Positions 24,005 through 35,100 of a stretch of DNA of 64,000 nt are shown here, one piece after another (the first letter of the stretch is position 1; each line of letters opens with the position of its first letter). Location of the stretch: NCBI RefSeq assembly GCF_020171115.1, contig NC_058105.1, positions 61,168,001 through 61,232,000 on the forward strand. Direction: 5' to 3'. A program made the translations under genes and the position numbers. Origin of the DNA: Neogale vison. Taxonomy: Eukaryota; Chordata; Mammalia; Carnivora; Mustelidae. The notes beneath the pieces were generated by a model. That model had not been told where the DNA came from. It made no database searches and saw nothing but the letters and a program-made list of their open reading frames with translations.

Positions 24005-24395
24005 GGAAGTGGTGATGCAACATGGGGGCTTAAGTGGGTAGGAGAAGAATCCATGAAACAAGATGGGATAGGGAGGGAGACAAAACACAAGTGACTCTTA
24101 ATCTCACGAAACAAACTGTGGGTTGCTGGAGGGAGGGGGTTGGGAGAAGGGGAGTGGGGTTATGGACTTTGGGGAGGGTATGTGCTTTTGGGTAAATTGG
24201 AAGGGGAGGTGAACCATGAGAGACTATGGACTCTGAAAAACAATCTGAGGGGTTTGAAGTGGCGGGTGGGTGGGAGGTTGGGGTACCAGGTGGTGGGTAT
24301 TATAGAGGGCACGGCTAGCATGGAGCACTGTGTGTGGTGAAAAAATAATGAATACTGTTTTTCTGAAAATAAATTAATTGGAAAAAAAAAGAGAG
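24005..24395 (+). other. L1 3'UTR with G-rich tract
   Basis: Begins ggaagtggtgatgcaacatg, then a G-rich run (24,118-24,178), then the tail segment shared with the other carnivoran L1 lineage (from about 24,190, aattggaaggggaggtgaac) and an A-tail. The same layout is at 41,624-42,008. Confidence 0.75.
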
Positions 24396-24712
24396 GAGAC
24401 CCCCAGAAAATTACAAATGAGAGAGGAAAAATAAAAACCAACACTAGGAAATAAAATCAATTATTAGAGAATATTATGAAAAACTATATGCCAACAAATT
24501 GGACATCTTATAAGAAACAGATAAATTCTTGGAAACATATAAGCTACTATACTGAAACAGAACTAACAGAAAACTTAAACAGACTGATAACCAGCAAAGA
24601 AATTGATTTAGTAACGGAAAACCCAGCAAACAAAGGCCCAGGACCATGTGACTTCACAGGCAGATTCTATCAATCATTTAAAGTATTGTCAATACCTAAT
24701 CTTCTCAAACTA
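24396..24712 (+). mobile_element. Old host L1, piece 2 (EN-RT linker, RT start)
   Basis: Picks up where 17,716 stopped: the translation gives linker sequence, then KGPGPCDFTGRFYQ, the equivalent of the RT motif SPGPDGF-GEFYQ, at 24,625-24,670. Cut at about 24,712 by an L1 3' end. Confidence 0.75.
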
Positions 24713-25205
24713 TCATCTGTACCCCAATATTTATAGTAGCAATGGCCACGGTTGTCAAACTATGGAAAGAAACAAGATGCCCTTCAACAGACGAATGGAT
24801 AAGGAAGATGTGGTCCATATACACTATGGAGTATTATGCCTCCATCAGAAAGGATGAATACCCAACTTTTGTATCAACATGGATGGGACTGGAAGAGATT
24901 ATGCTGAGTGAAATAAGTCAAACAGAGAGAGTCAATTATCATATGGTTTCACTTATTTGTGGAGCATAACAAATAACATGGAGGACATGGGGAGATGAAG
25001 AGGAGAGGGGAGTTGGGGGAAACTGGAAGGGGAGGTGAACCATGAGAGACTATGGACTCTAAAAAACAATCTGAGGGGTTTGAAGTGGTTGGGTCGTGGG
25101 AGGTTGGGGTACCAGGTGGTGGGTAATATAGAGGGCACAGATTGCATGGAGCACTGGGTGTGGTAAAAAATAATGAATACTGTTATGCTGAAAATAAAAA
25201 AAAAT
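24713..25205 (+). mobile_element. 5'-truncated L1 (last 490 bases)
   Basis: Starts atctgtaccccaatattta in the ORF2 C-terminus. The open piece 24,742-24,969 (CPSTDEWIRKMWSIYTMEYY ... SLICGA) is the true ORF2 end. 3'UTR and tail to about 25,205. A young-looking copy, inserted in the old L1. Confidence 0.85.
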
Positions 25206-25293
25206 AATTTTAAAAATAGAAAAGGAAGGAGAACTTCCAGTTTTATTCTATGAGGCCAGCATTACCCTGCTACCAAAACCAGTTAAAAACACC
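25206..25293 (+). mobile_element. Old host L1, piece 3 (RT)
   Basis: About 88 bases equivalent to RT sequence (gaaggagaacttccag ... attaccctgctaccaaaacc, i.e. EGELP then ITLLPKP). Flanked on both sides by young L1 tails. Confidence 0.7.
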
Positions 25294-26002
25294 AATTAAC
25301 AAAGCAGGAAACAACATGTGTTGGGGAGGATGTGGAGAAAGGGGAACCCTCTTACACTGTTGGTGGGAATGCAAGTTGGTGCAGCCTCTTTGGAGAACAG
25401 TGTGGAGATTCCTCAAGAAATTAAAAATAGAGCTTCCCTATGACCCTGCAATTGCACTCCTGGGTATTTACCCCAAAGGTACAGATGTCATGAAAAGAAG
25501 GGCCATGTACCCCAATGTTTATAACAGCAATGGCCACGGTCGCCAAACTATGGAAAGAACCAAGATGCCCTTCAACGGACGAATGGATAAGGAAGATATG
25601 GTGCATATACACTATGGAGTATTATGCCTCCATCAGAAAGGATGAATAGCCAACTTTTGTAGCAACATGGACGGGACTGGAAGAGATTATGCTGAGTGAA
25701 ATAAGTCAAACAGAGAGAGTCAATTATCATATGGTTTCACTAATTTGTGGAGCATAACAAATAGCATGGAGGACAAGGGGTGTTAGAGAGGAGAAGGGAG
25801 TTGGGGTAAATTGGGTGGGGAGGTGAACCACGAGAGACTCTGGACTCTGAAAAACAATCTGAGGGGTTTAAAGTGGCAGGGGGGTGGGAGGTTGGGGTAC
25901 CAGGTAGTGGGCATTATAGAGGGCACGGATTGCATGGAGCACTGGGTGTGGTGAAAAAATAATGAATACTGTTTTTCTAAAAATAAATAAATTTTTAAAA
26001 AA
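25294..26002 (+). mobile_element. 5'-truncated L1 (last 700 bases)
   Basis: Opens in the ORF2 Cys-rich motif (NMCWGGCGERGTLLHCWWECK near 25,314) and runs to 3'UTR and tail near 26,002. Left flank aaaaacacca and right flank aaaaaccacca (near 26,036) look like the target duplication. One frameshift near 25,505 breaks the coding part. Confidence 0.85.
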
Positions 26003-26303
26003 AGATATAACAAACAAACAAGCAAAAAAAAAAACAAAAACCACCACTAAAAAGAGAACTGCCTGGTAACATTCTTGGTGAACATGAAGGCAAATTATTT
26101 AAAATAAAATACTAGGAAAACAAATTCAACAATACATTTAAAGAAATAATGCACCACAATAAAGTGTGGTTTATTCCTTCATTGCAAGTGAGGTTCAGTG
26201 TTTGCTAATCAATCAGCATAATGCCTCACATTAATAAAGAATATAAGAACCTTATGATTAGTTCAATTCATGAAGAAGAATCATTTTAAAAAGTACACCC
26301 TCC
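26003..26303 (+). mobile_element. Old host L1, piece 4 (RT)
   Basis: Continues the RT domain after piece 3 (ctaaaaagagaactgc, then lanRIQQ-type and HNKVWFIPSLQ-type sequence near 26,150-26,190), much diverged. Ends at the ttttaaaaagtacaccc duplication at 26,284-26,300. Confidence 0.75.
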
Positions 26304-28953
26304 TGTCTTGGTGATCACAGCTTCATAGTAAAGCTTGAAATCAGGTAATGTGATGCCCCCAGTATTCTTTTTGTTTTTCAACATTTCCTTAGTGATCCGG
26401 GGTCTCTTTTAATTTCATACAAATTTTTGGATTGTTTGCTCCAGCTCTTTGACGAATGTCGGTGGAATTTTGATCGGAATGGCATTAAAATTATTGATTG
26501 CTCAAGGCAGTATAGACATTTTAACAATGTTTATTCTTCTGATCCAAGAGCATGGAATGGTCTTTCATCTTTTTGTTTCTTCTTCAATTTCTTTCATGAG
26601 TGTTCTGTAGTTCCTCGAGTACAGATCCTTTAGCTCTTTTGTTAGGTTTATTCCCAGGTATCTTATGGTTCTTGGTGCTATAGTAAATGGAACCGATTCT
26701 CTAATTTCCCTTTCTGTATTTTCATTGTTAGTGTATAAGAATGCCACTGATTTCTGTACATTGACTTTGTATCCTGCCATGTTATTAAATTGCTGTATGA
26801 GTTCTAGTAGTTTTGGGGTAGAGTCTTTTGGGTTTTCCATATAAAGAATCATGTCATCTGCAAAGAGAGAGAGTTTGACTTCTTCCTTGCCAATTTGGAT
26901 ACCTTTTTTTTTTTTAAAGATTTAATTTATTTATTTGACAGAGAGAAATCACAAGTAGACGGAGAGGCAGGCAGAGAGAGAGAGAGAGGGAAGCAGGCTC
27001 CCTGCTAAGCAGAGAGCCCGATGTGGGACTTGATCCCAGGGCCTTGAGATCATGACCTGATCCGAAGGCAGCGGCTTAACCCACTGAGCCACCCAGGCGC
27101 CCCAATTTGGATACCTTTTAATTTTCTTTGTTGTCTGATTGCTGTTGCTAGGACTTCTAATACTATGTTGAACAAGAGCGGTGAGAGTGGGCATCCTTGT
27201 CGTGTTCCTAATCTCAATGGGAAGGCTGGAAGCTTTTTCCCATTGAGGGTAATATTTGCTGTGGGTCTTTCATAGATAGATTTTATGAAGTTCAGGAATG
27301 TTCCCTCTATCCCTATACTTTGAAGCGATTTAATCAGGAACGATGCTGGATTTTGTCAAATGCTTTTTCTACATCGATTGAGAGGACCATGTGGTTCTTC
27401 TCTCTTCTCATATTAATTTGTCCTATCACATTGATTGATTTACGAATGTCGAACCATCCTTGTAGCCCAGGAATGAATCCCACCTGGTCATGGTGGATAG
27501 TCTTTTTAATGTGCTGTTGGATCCTGTTGGCTAGGATCTTGTTGGGAATCTTAGCATCCATATTCATCAGTGATATTGGTCTGAAAGTCTCCTTTTTGTT
27601 AGGGTCTATGCCTGGTTTGGATATCAGGGTAACGCTTCCTTCATAGAAAGAGTCTGGAAATTTTCCTTCTGCTTCAATTTTTTGAAACAGCTTTAGGAGA
27701 ATAGGTGTTATTTCTTCTTAGAAAGTTTGGTAGAATTCCCCAGGGAATCCATCAGGTCCTGGGCTTTTGTTTTTTGGGAGGTTTTTGATCACTGCTTCAA
27801 ACTCGTTACTAGATATTGGTCTATTTACGTTGTCAATTTCTTCCTGATTCAATTTTGGGAGTTTATAGTTTTCCAGGAATCCATCCATTAATCTAGGTTG
27901 CTTAGCTTATTTGCATATAACTGTTGATAATAACTTCTGATGATTGTTTCTACTTCCTTAGTTGTTATCTCTCCCTTTTCATTCATAATTTTATGCATCT
28001 GATCTTTCTCTCTTTTCTTTTGTATTAGTGTCACCAATGGTTTATCGATCTTATTGATTCTTTCAAAAACCCAGCTTCTTGTTTCATTGATACGTTCTAC
28101 TGTATCTCTGGTTTCTACCTCATCTATATCAGCTCTAATCTTGATGATTTCCCTTCTTATATGTGGAGTGGGTTTGATTTGTTGTTGATTCTCCAGTTCT
28201 TTAAGGTGTAGAGACAGCTGGTGTATTCTGGATTTTTCAATTTTTTTGAGGGAGGCTTGGATAGCTATGTATTTCCCCTTAGGACTGCCTTTGCTGTATC
28301 CCATAGGTTTTGGACTGAAGTGTTTTCATTCTCATTGGTTTCCATGAATTATTTCAGTTCTTCTTTGATATGCTGGTTGATCCAAGCATTCTTAAGCAAG
28401 GTGGCCTTTAGCTTCCAGGTGTTTGAGTTCCTTCAGAACTTTTCCTTGTGATTGAGCTCCAGTTTCAAAGCATTTTGATCTGAGAATATGCAGGGAATAA
28501 TCTCAGTGTTTTGGTATTGGTTGAGTCCTAATTTGTGACCCAGTATGTGGTCCATTCTGGAGAAGGTTCCATGTGCACTTGAGAAGAATGAGTATCCTGT
28601 TGTTTTAGGGTGGAATGTTATGTTTATATCTATGAGGTCCATCTGGTCCAATGTGTCATTCAATGCTCTTGTTTCTTTATTGACTTTCTGCTTCGATGAT
28701 CTGTCTATTTCTGATAGAGGCATGTTGAGATCTCCAACTATTAATATATTCATATCAATATGACTCTTTATCTTGATTAACAGTTTTCTTATGTAATTGG
28801 CTGCTCCCACATTAAGGGCATGGATATTTACAATTGTTAGATCATCTTCGTTTATAATCCCTTTAAAAATGATGTAGTGTCCTTCTGTATCTCTGACTAC
28901 AGTCTTTAGTTTAAAATCTAATTTATCTGATACGAGAATTGCTACCCAAGCCT
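26304..28953 (-). pseudogene. Inverted L1 ORF2 block (endonuclease to post-RT)
   Basis: Antisense pieces: 28,900-28,433 endonuclease (LTIVNIHALN, VGDLNMPLSE, FSDQNALKLE, where the catalytic His of SDHN has become Gln), 28,304-27,888 linker, 27,567-27,334 RT (GFIPGLQGWFDIRKSINVI, LSIDVEKAFDKIQH) and 26,852-26,565 thumb (MILYMENPKDSTPKLLELIQ). A SINE (26,907-27,102) splits it immediately after the RT active-site region. Only single stops and shifts separate the pieces, so the copy is fairly young. Confidence 0.85.
26907..27102 (-). mobile_element. CAN-SINE, antisense, well preserved
   Basis: Reverse complement of the tRNA-derived head (gagccacccaggcgcccc at the right end) and T-rich tail at the left. 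Target duplication ccaatttggatacctttt at 26,890-26,907 and 27,102-27,119. Confidence 0.95.
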
Positions 28954-30118
28954 TAGAGCAGTGGAACAGAGTAGAGAGCCCAGATGTGGACCCCAACTCT
29001 ATGGTCAAATAATCTTTGACAAAACAGGAAAAAATATACGGTAGAATAAAGAAAGTCTCTTCAATAAATGGTGCTGGGAAAACTGGGCAGCTATATGTAG
29101 AAGAATGAAACTTGACCATTCTCTTACACCATACACAAAGATAAACTCAAAATGTAGAAAAGACCTCAATGTGAGACAAGAATCCATCAGAATCCTAGAG
29201 GAGAACATAGGCAGTAATCTCTTCAATATCAGCCACAGCAACTTCTTTCAAGATATGTCTCCAAAGGCAAAGGAAACAAAAGGGAAAATAAACTTTTGGG
29301 ACTTCATCAAAATCAAAAGCTTCTGCACAGCAAAGGAAACAGACAAGAAAACATAGAGGCAACCCACAGAATGGGCGAAGATATTTGCAAATGACAGTAC
29401 AGATAAAAGTTTGGTATCCAGGATCTATAAAGAACTCCTCAAACTCAACGTACACAATACCAATAATCACATTAAAAAATGGGCAGAAGATATGAACAGA
29501 GACTTATCCAATGAAGACATACAAATGGCTATCAAACACATGAAAAAAATGTTCATCATCACTAGCCATCAGGAAGTTTCAAATTAAAACCACATTGAGA
29601 TACCACCTTACACCTGTTAGAACGGCCAAAATTAGCAAGACAGGAAGCAACATGTGTTGGAGGGAATGTGGAGAAAGGGGAACCCTATTACACTGTTGGT
29701 AGGAATGCAAGTTGGTGCAGCCTCTTTGGAGAACAGTGTGGAGATTCCTCCAGAAATTAAAAATAGAACTTTCCTATGACCCTGCAATTGCACTGCTGGT
29801 TATTTACCCCAACGATACAGATGTAGTGAAAAGAAGGGCCATCTGTACCCCAGTGTTTATTTGTGGAGTATAACAAATAGCATTGATGACATGGGGCATT
29901 AGAGAGGAGAAGGGAGTTGGGGGAAATTGGAAGGGGAGGTTAACCATGAGAGACTATGGACTCTGAAAAACAATCTGAAGGGTTTGAAGTGGTGAAGATG
30001 TGGGAGGTTGTGGGAACAAGGTGGTAGTTATTAGAGAGGGCACAAATTACATGGAGCACTGTGTGTGGTGCAAAAATAATGAATACTGTTATGCTTAAAA
30101 TTAATAGGAAATAATTTT
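28954..30118 (+). pseudogene. Sense L1 ORF2 C-terminal block and 3'UTR
   Basis: Open piece 29,105-29,356 (SIRILEENIGSNLFNISHSNF) and the ORF2 C-terminus to about 29,870. A jump there (gtttatttgtggagtata) deletes roughly the last 200 coding bases. The 3'UTR follows with a tail near 30,118. Confidence 0.8.
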
Positions 30119-31072
30119 TTTTAAAAGTACACCATCAGCTCATGATAAAAACCCTCAAAAGGTACATTTGGATGGAACATCCCTCAACATAATGAAAACC
30201 GTATATGACAAACCTACAGCTAATATCACCTTAAATGGAGAAAAACTGAGTTTTTCTCCTACTTTAAACAACAAGACAGGACTGTCAATGCTCACCATTG
30301 TTAAATAACATAATACTAGAAGTCCTAGCTGTAGCAATAAGACAGGGAAAAAAGCATCTAAATCAACAAGGAAAATGTAAAACTTACAACTATTTGTAGA
30401 CAACATGATACTATACATAGAAAACCCAACTGTTTCCACCAAAAGACTTCTTGAACAGATACAAAAATTCAGTAAACTCACGGTGTACAAAATCAACATA
30501 TACAGACCTGATGCATTTCTATACAACAGTAATAAAGTAGGAGAAAGAGAAATTAAGAAACCAATCCCACTTATAATTGCACCAAAAGCAATAAGATACT
30601 TTTGAATAAACTTAAAGAGGTGAAAGACCTGTACTCTGAAAACTATAAAACACTGATGAAAATTGAAGATTACACAAAGAAATACAAAGAAATTCTATGC
30701 TGAGGGATTAAAAAAAGGATACGAATAAAATGCCTATACTAACCAAAGAGAACTACACTTTGAATGTAACCCTTATCAGGATACCAAAAGCCTTTTTCAC
30801 AGAGGTAGACAAAACAAACCTAAAATTTGTATGGAAACACAAATAACCAGAATGGCCAAAGCTATCTTGAAAAAGAAAAACAAAGCTGGTGACATCAAAA
30901 TTCCAGACTTTAACTTATATAATAAAGTTAGGATGGAAGAAAAATTTCTGAATCATATATCAAATAAAATAATATTAATATTGGCTAATATTAACATTCA
31001 GATATATTTTAATATATTCATGTATATAAAGAACTTACACAATAACAAAAATCTGATTAGAAAATGAGCAAC

Positions 31073-31269
31073 GGGGTAATCCTGGGTGGCTCGGTGGATT
31101 AATCCTCTGCCTTCGGCTCAGATCAGGATCTCAGGGTTCTGGAATCAAGCCCTGCATTGGACTCTCTGCTCAGCGGGGAGCCTACTTCCTCTCCTCTCTA
31201 TCTGCCTGCCTCTCATCCTACTTGTGATCACTTTCTCTCTGTCAAATAAATAAATAAATAAATTTTTAA
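31073..31269 (+). mobile_element. CAN-SINE in old L1
   Basis: gggtaatcctgggtggctcg head, CT stretch, (aaat)n tail. Target duplication aaaatgagcaa at 31,061-31,071 and 31,270-31,280. Confidence 0.9.
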
Positions 31270-31509
31270 AAAATGAGCAAAGGAATTGAATAAACATTTT
31301 TTCCAAAGAAGATATCCAAATGGCCATCAAATATGGGAACAGATGCTCAGTGTCACTAACCATCAGGAAATTTCAATCAAAACTTCAATGAGAGATTACT
31401 TCACACCAGTTAGAATAACTGTCCTGAAAAGGGGATTAGATAACAAGGGTTGGAAGGGATGTGGAGAAAAGGGGACTATCGTGCACCACTGGTGGAAAGG
31501 TAAGTGTTC

Positions 31510-31607
31510 CAAGATTCATTGTTTATGCACTACACCCAGTAGGTTTTAAGAAGAGCACATATTGCATGGAGCACTGGGTGTGGTGCACATATAATTTTTA
31601 AATAAAA
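31510..31607. mobile_element. Tiny twin-primed L1 tail (inverted plus sense)
   Basis: 31,512-31,540 is the antisense of an L1 3' end (cattgtttatgcactacacc). It is followed at once by the sense 3' end (gcatggagcactgggtgtgg, then an A-rich tail). Both arms come from the same 100 bases of L1, so they can form a hairpin. Confidence 0.75.
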
Positions 31608-32162
31608 CTTATTCTATTGTTCAGCCATGAGGAACAAAAAAGGAAATCCTGCCATTTGTAACAATCTGGTTAAAATTTGAAGGTATCAATCTAAGTGAGA
31701 TGAGGTCAGGCAGAGACAGACAAATACTGTATGATATCACTTATAAGTGAGATCCAAAACAAGGCTGACTCTATAAAATCAGAGGAGAATGGTGATTAAC
31801 AGGGCCTTATGAGTTGTGAAAATGGAATTTATTTAAAGCTAAAAATTTGCAACTAGTAGATAAGTAAGTTTTGTAGATATAATGCATAGCATAGTGATTA
31901 CAGTGAACAATATTGTATAAGAACTTCAAAGTTAGTAAGACACAAGTTTCTGAATTATTCTCAAAACACAAAAAAATTATAATTATACAGAATAACAGAA
32001 GTTTAACTAATACTATGGTGGAACCATATTTCAATAGATAATTGTATAAAAGCAATTTGCTATATAGTTTAAACGTACACATTTTATGTCAATTACACAT
32101 CAATTAAAATAAATTAAATGTTATCAGACCCATGAAAAATAATTCAAAAGAACATAGAGAAT

Positions 32163-32371
32163 GGGGCACCTGGGTGGCTCAGCTGGTTAAACATCTGCCT
32201 TCAGCTCAGGTCATGATCCCAGGGTCCTGGGATTGGGCCTCGTGTTGGGGTAGAGAGGGTCCCTGCTCTGTAGGGGGCATATTTTTCCCTCTTATTCTGG
32301 TCCTCTCCCTGCTCATGCTCCTTTCTCACTTGCTCTCTCTCTTAGACAAATAAATATCTTTTAAAATAAAT
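32163..32371 (+). mobile_element. CAN-SINE, diverged
   Basis: ggggcacctgggtggctcag head and aaataaatatcttttaaaat tail. Target duplication aaaagaacatagagaa at 32,147-32,162 and 32,372-32,387. The middle is diverged and somewhat longer than usual. Confidence 0.9.
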
Positions 32372-32387
32372 AAAAGAACATAGAGAA

Positions 32388-32680
32388 GATTTATGGGTTA
32401 GAGTTCTCCAGAGAAGCAGAATCAACATTCAAGACCAAAGGCACCTTGCTGGCAGAATTCATTTTTGCTTTGTGTGGGCTCATCTTACTCAGTTAAGGCA
32501 ATGAATTGATGGATGAGGTCCACCTGTATTTGGACTATAATCAGCTATAGTCAAAATATTCCAATTTAAGTGTTAATATCATCCAAAAAAACATCTTTAC
32601 CAAATCATCCAGAACAATGTTTGATCAAATATCTGGGCATTATGACCCAGCCAATCTGACTCATAAAATTAACCATCACA
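32388..32680. repeat. Old interspersed repeat of uncertain class
   Basis: Opens ggttagagttctccagagaa and ends aaaattaaccatcacaatta, a combination I know as a common ancient mammalian interspersed repeat, but I cannot name the family with confidence. No open frame. Confidence 0.45.
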
Positions 32681-33164
32681 ATTAGAAAGGACTTAGAGGA
32701 CGTTAATACTCTAATCTATCTGCACGAAACAGACAATAATGGAATGTTCCACCCAACAGTAACACAATACACATTATCTCAAGTATACATAAAATATCCT
32801 CCAGATTAGCTCATATATTGGGCTACAAAACAAGTCTTAATAAATTTAAAGAATGAAAGCACACAAAGATTCTTTCTGATCACAATAGAGTAAGACTAGA
32901 ATTAAAATGAAGAAGAAAAACTGGAAAAAATAAACACAAGTATGTGGAAATTAAACAACACTCTCTTAACTACCTAATGGATTACAAAAGAAATTATAAT
33001 GGAAATTTAAAAATACCTTAATATAAAGGAAAATTTTTAAAAATGGTATTCCAAAGATATAGGAAGTGTAAAAACAATAACAAGAGGTTAAATTGTAACT
33101 TTAAATGGAAGTTTTGATCTTATGGAAGAAAGATATTAATTAATCAACCTAATTTTATAACTTA

Positions 33165-33318
33165 TTACAGATCAAATATCTATGTATTTTCCAAAGTTCA
33201 TGTGTTGAAATCCTAAACCCAAACATAATGGTTTTAGGAGGTGGGATATTATTAGATGATTAGGTAGATCATGATAGCAGAGCCATCATTAGTGAGATTG
33301 GTACCCATTGGTTTAGTC
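33165..33318 (+). mobile_element. MaLR-type LTR fragment
   Basis: Contains ttcatgtgttgaaatccta ... ttttaggaggtgggat ... gattaggtagatcatgat, the typical first half of a MaLR (MLT1/MST-like) LTR. Truncated. Confidence 0.65.
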
Positions 33319-33426
33319 AGAACATTAAGAAAAGAAAATAAAGGGAATACAATTTGAAAATGAAAAACTAAAATTATCCCTGCTTACAGAATACTTTTTT
33401 TTTTCATGTAGAAAACACTAAATTGT

Positions 33427-33608
33427 GGGACACCTGGGTGGCTCAGTGGGTTAAAGCCTCTGCCGTCAACTCAGGTCATGATCTCAGGGTCCTGGGATCG
33501 AGCCCCGCATTGGGCTCTCTGCTTAGCAGGGAGTCTGATTCCTCCTCTCTCTCTGCCTACTTGTGATCTCTGTCTGTCAAATAAATAAATAAAATCTTAA
33601 AAAAAAAA
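33427..33608 (+). mobile_element. CAN-SINE, well preserved
   Basis: gggacacctgggtggctcag head, aaataaataaataaaatctt tail. Target duplication gaaaacactaaattg at 33,411-33,425 and 33,609-33,623. Confidence 0.95.
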
Positions 33609-34145
33609 GAAAACACTAAATTGGGGAGAAAAATGACTGTTAGATCTAAGAAACAAATTCAGTAAAAGTATAGAACATAAATTTAATACTGAAAAATCAG
33701 TTGTGTTTTTGTACAGTAAAATTAATAAATCTAAAAATTAAGTTAAAATAATTCCATTTATAATAGAAAATAATAAAATACTTAGTGATGACAAAAATCT
33801 TGTACTCTGTAGACTACAAAACTGCTCAAAGAAATTACATAAAACATACATTAATGGAAATGCATCTCGTGTTTATACCTTAGAAGACAATATTTTCAAG
33901 ATGCCAATATTACCAAAGTGATCTGCAGATTTAATACAGCTGCCATCAAAATCCAAATTATGTTTTTAGCAGAAATAGAAAAACCTATCCTAAAATTCAC
34001 ATGTAATCTCAGGAGACATTTAGTAGTCAAAATAATCTTGAAAAAGAAAAATTGGAGAACTTATAGTTCCTCATTCCTGATCTTACTATAAATGTACAGT
34101 AATAAAAAAAATGTAGCACAGGAATAAAGGGAGAAAACCACTAGA

Positions 34146-34226
34146 TTGGATTGCATGGAGCACTGTGTATGGTGAAAAAATAATGAATACTGTTATGTCA
34201 AAAATAAAAAATAAATTAAAAAAAAG
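34146..34226 (+). mobile_element. Minimal L1 insertion (about 80 bases of tail)
   Basis: Only attgcatggagcactgtgta ... ataatgaatactgttatg and an A-rich tail, with old L1 coding sequence on both sides. One of the shortest L1 insertions in the window. Confidence 0.7.
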
Positions 34227-35100
34227 AAATGGCAGATAAAACCATCACCTATATGGTCAAATCATGTTTGCCAAGGTTGCACAGACCATTCAATAGGAAA
34301 AGGACATTGCTTTCAACAAATGGTGCTTGGAAAACTGGATGCCCACATGCAAAATACTGTAGCCATACCCTTATTTTACAGTGTATACAAAAGTTAACTC
34401 AAAATGAATTAAAGACAAAAAATTTAAAAGCTAAAATTATTAAACCCTTAAATGAATACTTCAAGAAAAACCTTCAAAGTTTTATACAAACTTTAAATTT
34501 TGCATTTATTTCTTGTTTATGACAACAAAATCACATGCAGCAAAAGAAAAAAAAATAGAATTCATCAAAATTAAAAATTTTGGTGTGGTAAGGGACACGA
34601 TCAAGAGATTAAAAAGACAACACACAGAATGGAAGAAAACATTTGCTATGAGAATTGTGTCCCCTTAAAATGTATATGCTGAAGTTCTAAGCCCCAGTAA
34701 CTCAGAATGTATTTGGAAATAAGCGTTTAAAGAAGTAATCATAAAAGTAAAACATAGTCACTAGTGTAGGCCCTAATTCAATAGAACTACTGTCCTTATA
34801 AGTAAAGATTAAAACACAGACACATACAATGGGAAGATGCCATAATACAGAGAGAAGATCGAAAAGAAAGAGAACTCAAGACATATCAACCCTGCTTATA
34901 CATTGATCTTGGACTCCTAACTTTCAGAACTATGAGAAAATATATTACTGTTATTTCTCATCCAGTCTGTGGCATTTACAGTGGAGATACTAGCAAACTG
35001 ATAAATATTTTGGTACCCGGAGGTGGAGGACTGATATAACAAATACCTTAAAATGTGGAAGCAATTTTTGACATAGATAATGGGTAGATTATAAAATAAG

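Larger units (their letters stand above)
17717..24395 (+). mobile_element. Full-length L1, sense strand
   Basis: About 6.7 kb: 5' end gggggaggagtcaagatggc, 5'UTR to 19,165, ORF1 19,166-20,084, ORF2 20,164-24,004, then a 3'UTR and tail ending near 24,395. Flanking aaaagagg-type repeats (17,711-17,718; 24,386-24,395) are probable target duplications. The copy sits inside the old L1 that continues on both sides. It is one of the more recent insertions here by low decay, but it is inactive. Confidence 0.9.
26304..30118 (+). mobile_element. Twin-primed L1: inverted 5' block and sense 3' block
   Basis: 26,304-28,953 is antisense L1 ORF2 from the region after RT (antisense of LPDFKLYYEAVITK) back to the endonuclease. 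28,954-30,118 is sense ORF2 from QWNRVESP to tail. The two blocks are almost adjacent in L1 coordinates. Target duplication ttttaaaaagtacaccc (26,284-26,300) versus ttttaaaagtacaccatc (30,119-30,136). This is the classic inversion left by twin priming, here inside the old host L1. Confidence 0.9.
30119..32115 (+). mobile_element. Old host L1, piece 5 (RT to 3' end)
   Basis: Resumes directly from piece 4: RT (atgataaaaaccctcaaaag), palm region near 30,395 (FVDNMILYIENP, Asn in place of the second Asp of the active site), thumb to 30,600, ORF2 C-terminal parts at 30,830-30,945 and 31,280-31,500, and 3'UTR to about 32,115. Contains a SINE (31,073-31,269), a tiny L1 tail (31,510-31,607) and a deletion near 30,935. 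Highly diverged, as expected for the oldest layer. Confidence 0.75.
32681..34646 (+). mobile_element. Second old L1 (ORF2), left part
   Basis: Sense ORF2 remnants in order: endonuclease (near 32,740-32,910, FHPTVTQYTLS-like), EN-RT linker (to 33,160), palm/thumb (33,380-33,840), then KIEKPILKFTC-like (33,980) and up to about 34,640. Interrupted by an LTR fragment, a SINE and an L1 tail. It continues at 37,490 beyond the MaLR provirus: 34,600-34,646 ends gaatggaagaaaacatttgc and 37,505 resumes with aaaatgggcaagaacttgaa. Confidence 0.75.

Noticed and set aside
28433..29119. 228-codon minus-strand open frame
   Set aside because: It crosses the twin-priming junction near 28,953. The first third is the wrong strand of L1 and the rest is L1 endonuclease, so it is a chance fusion.
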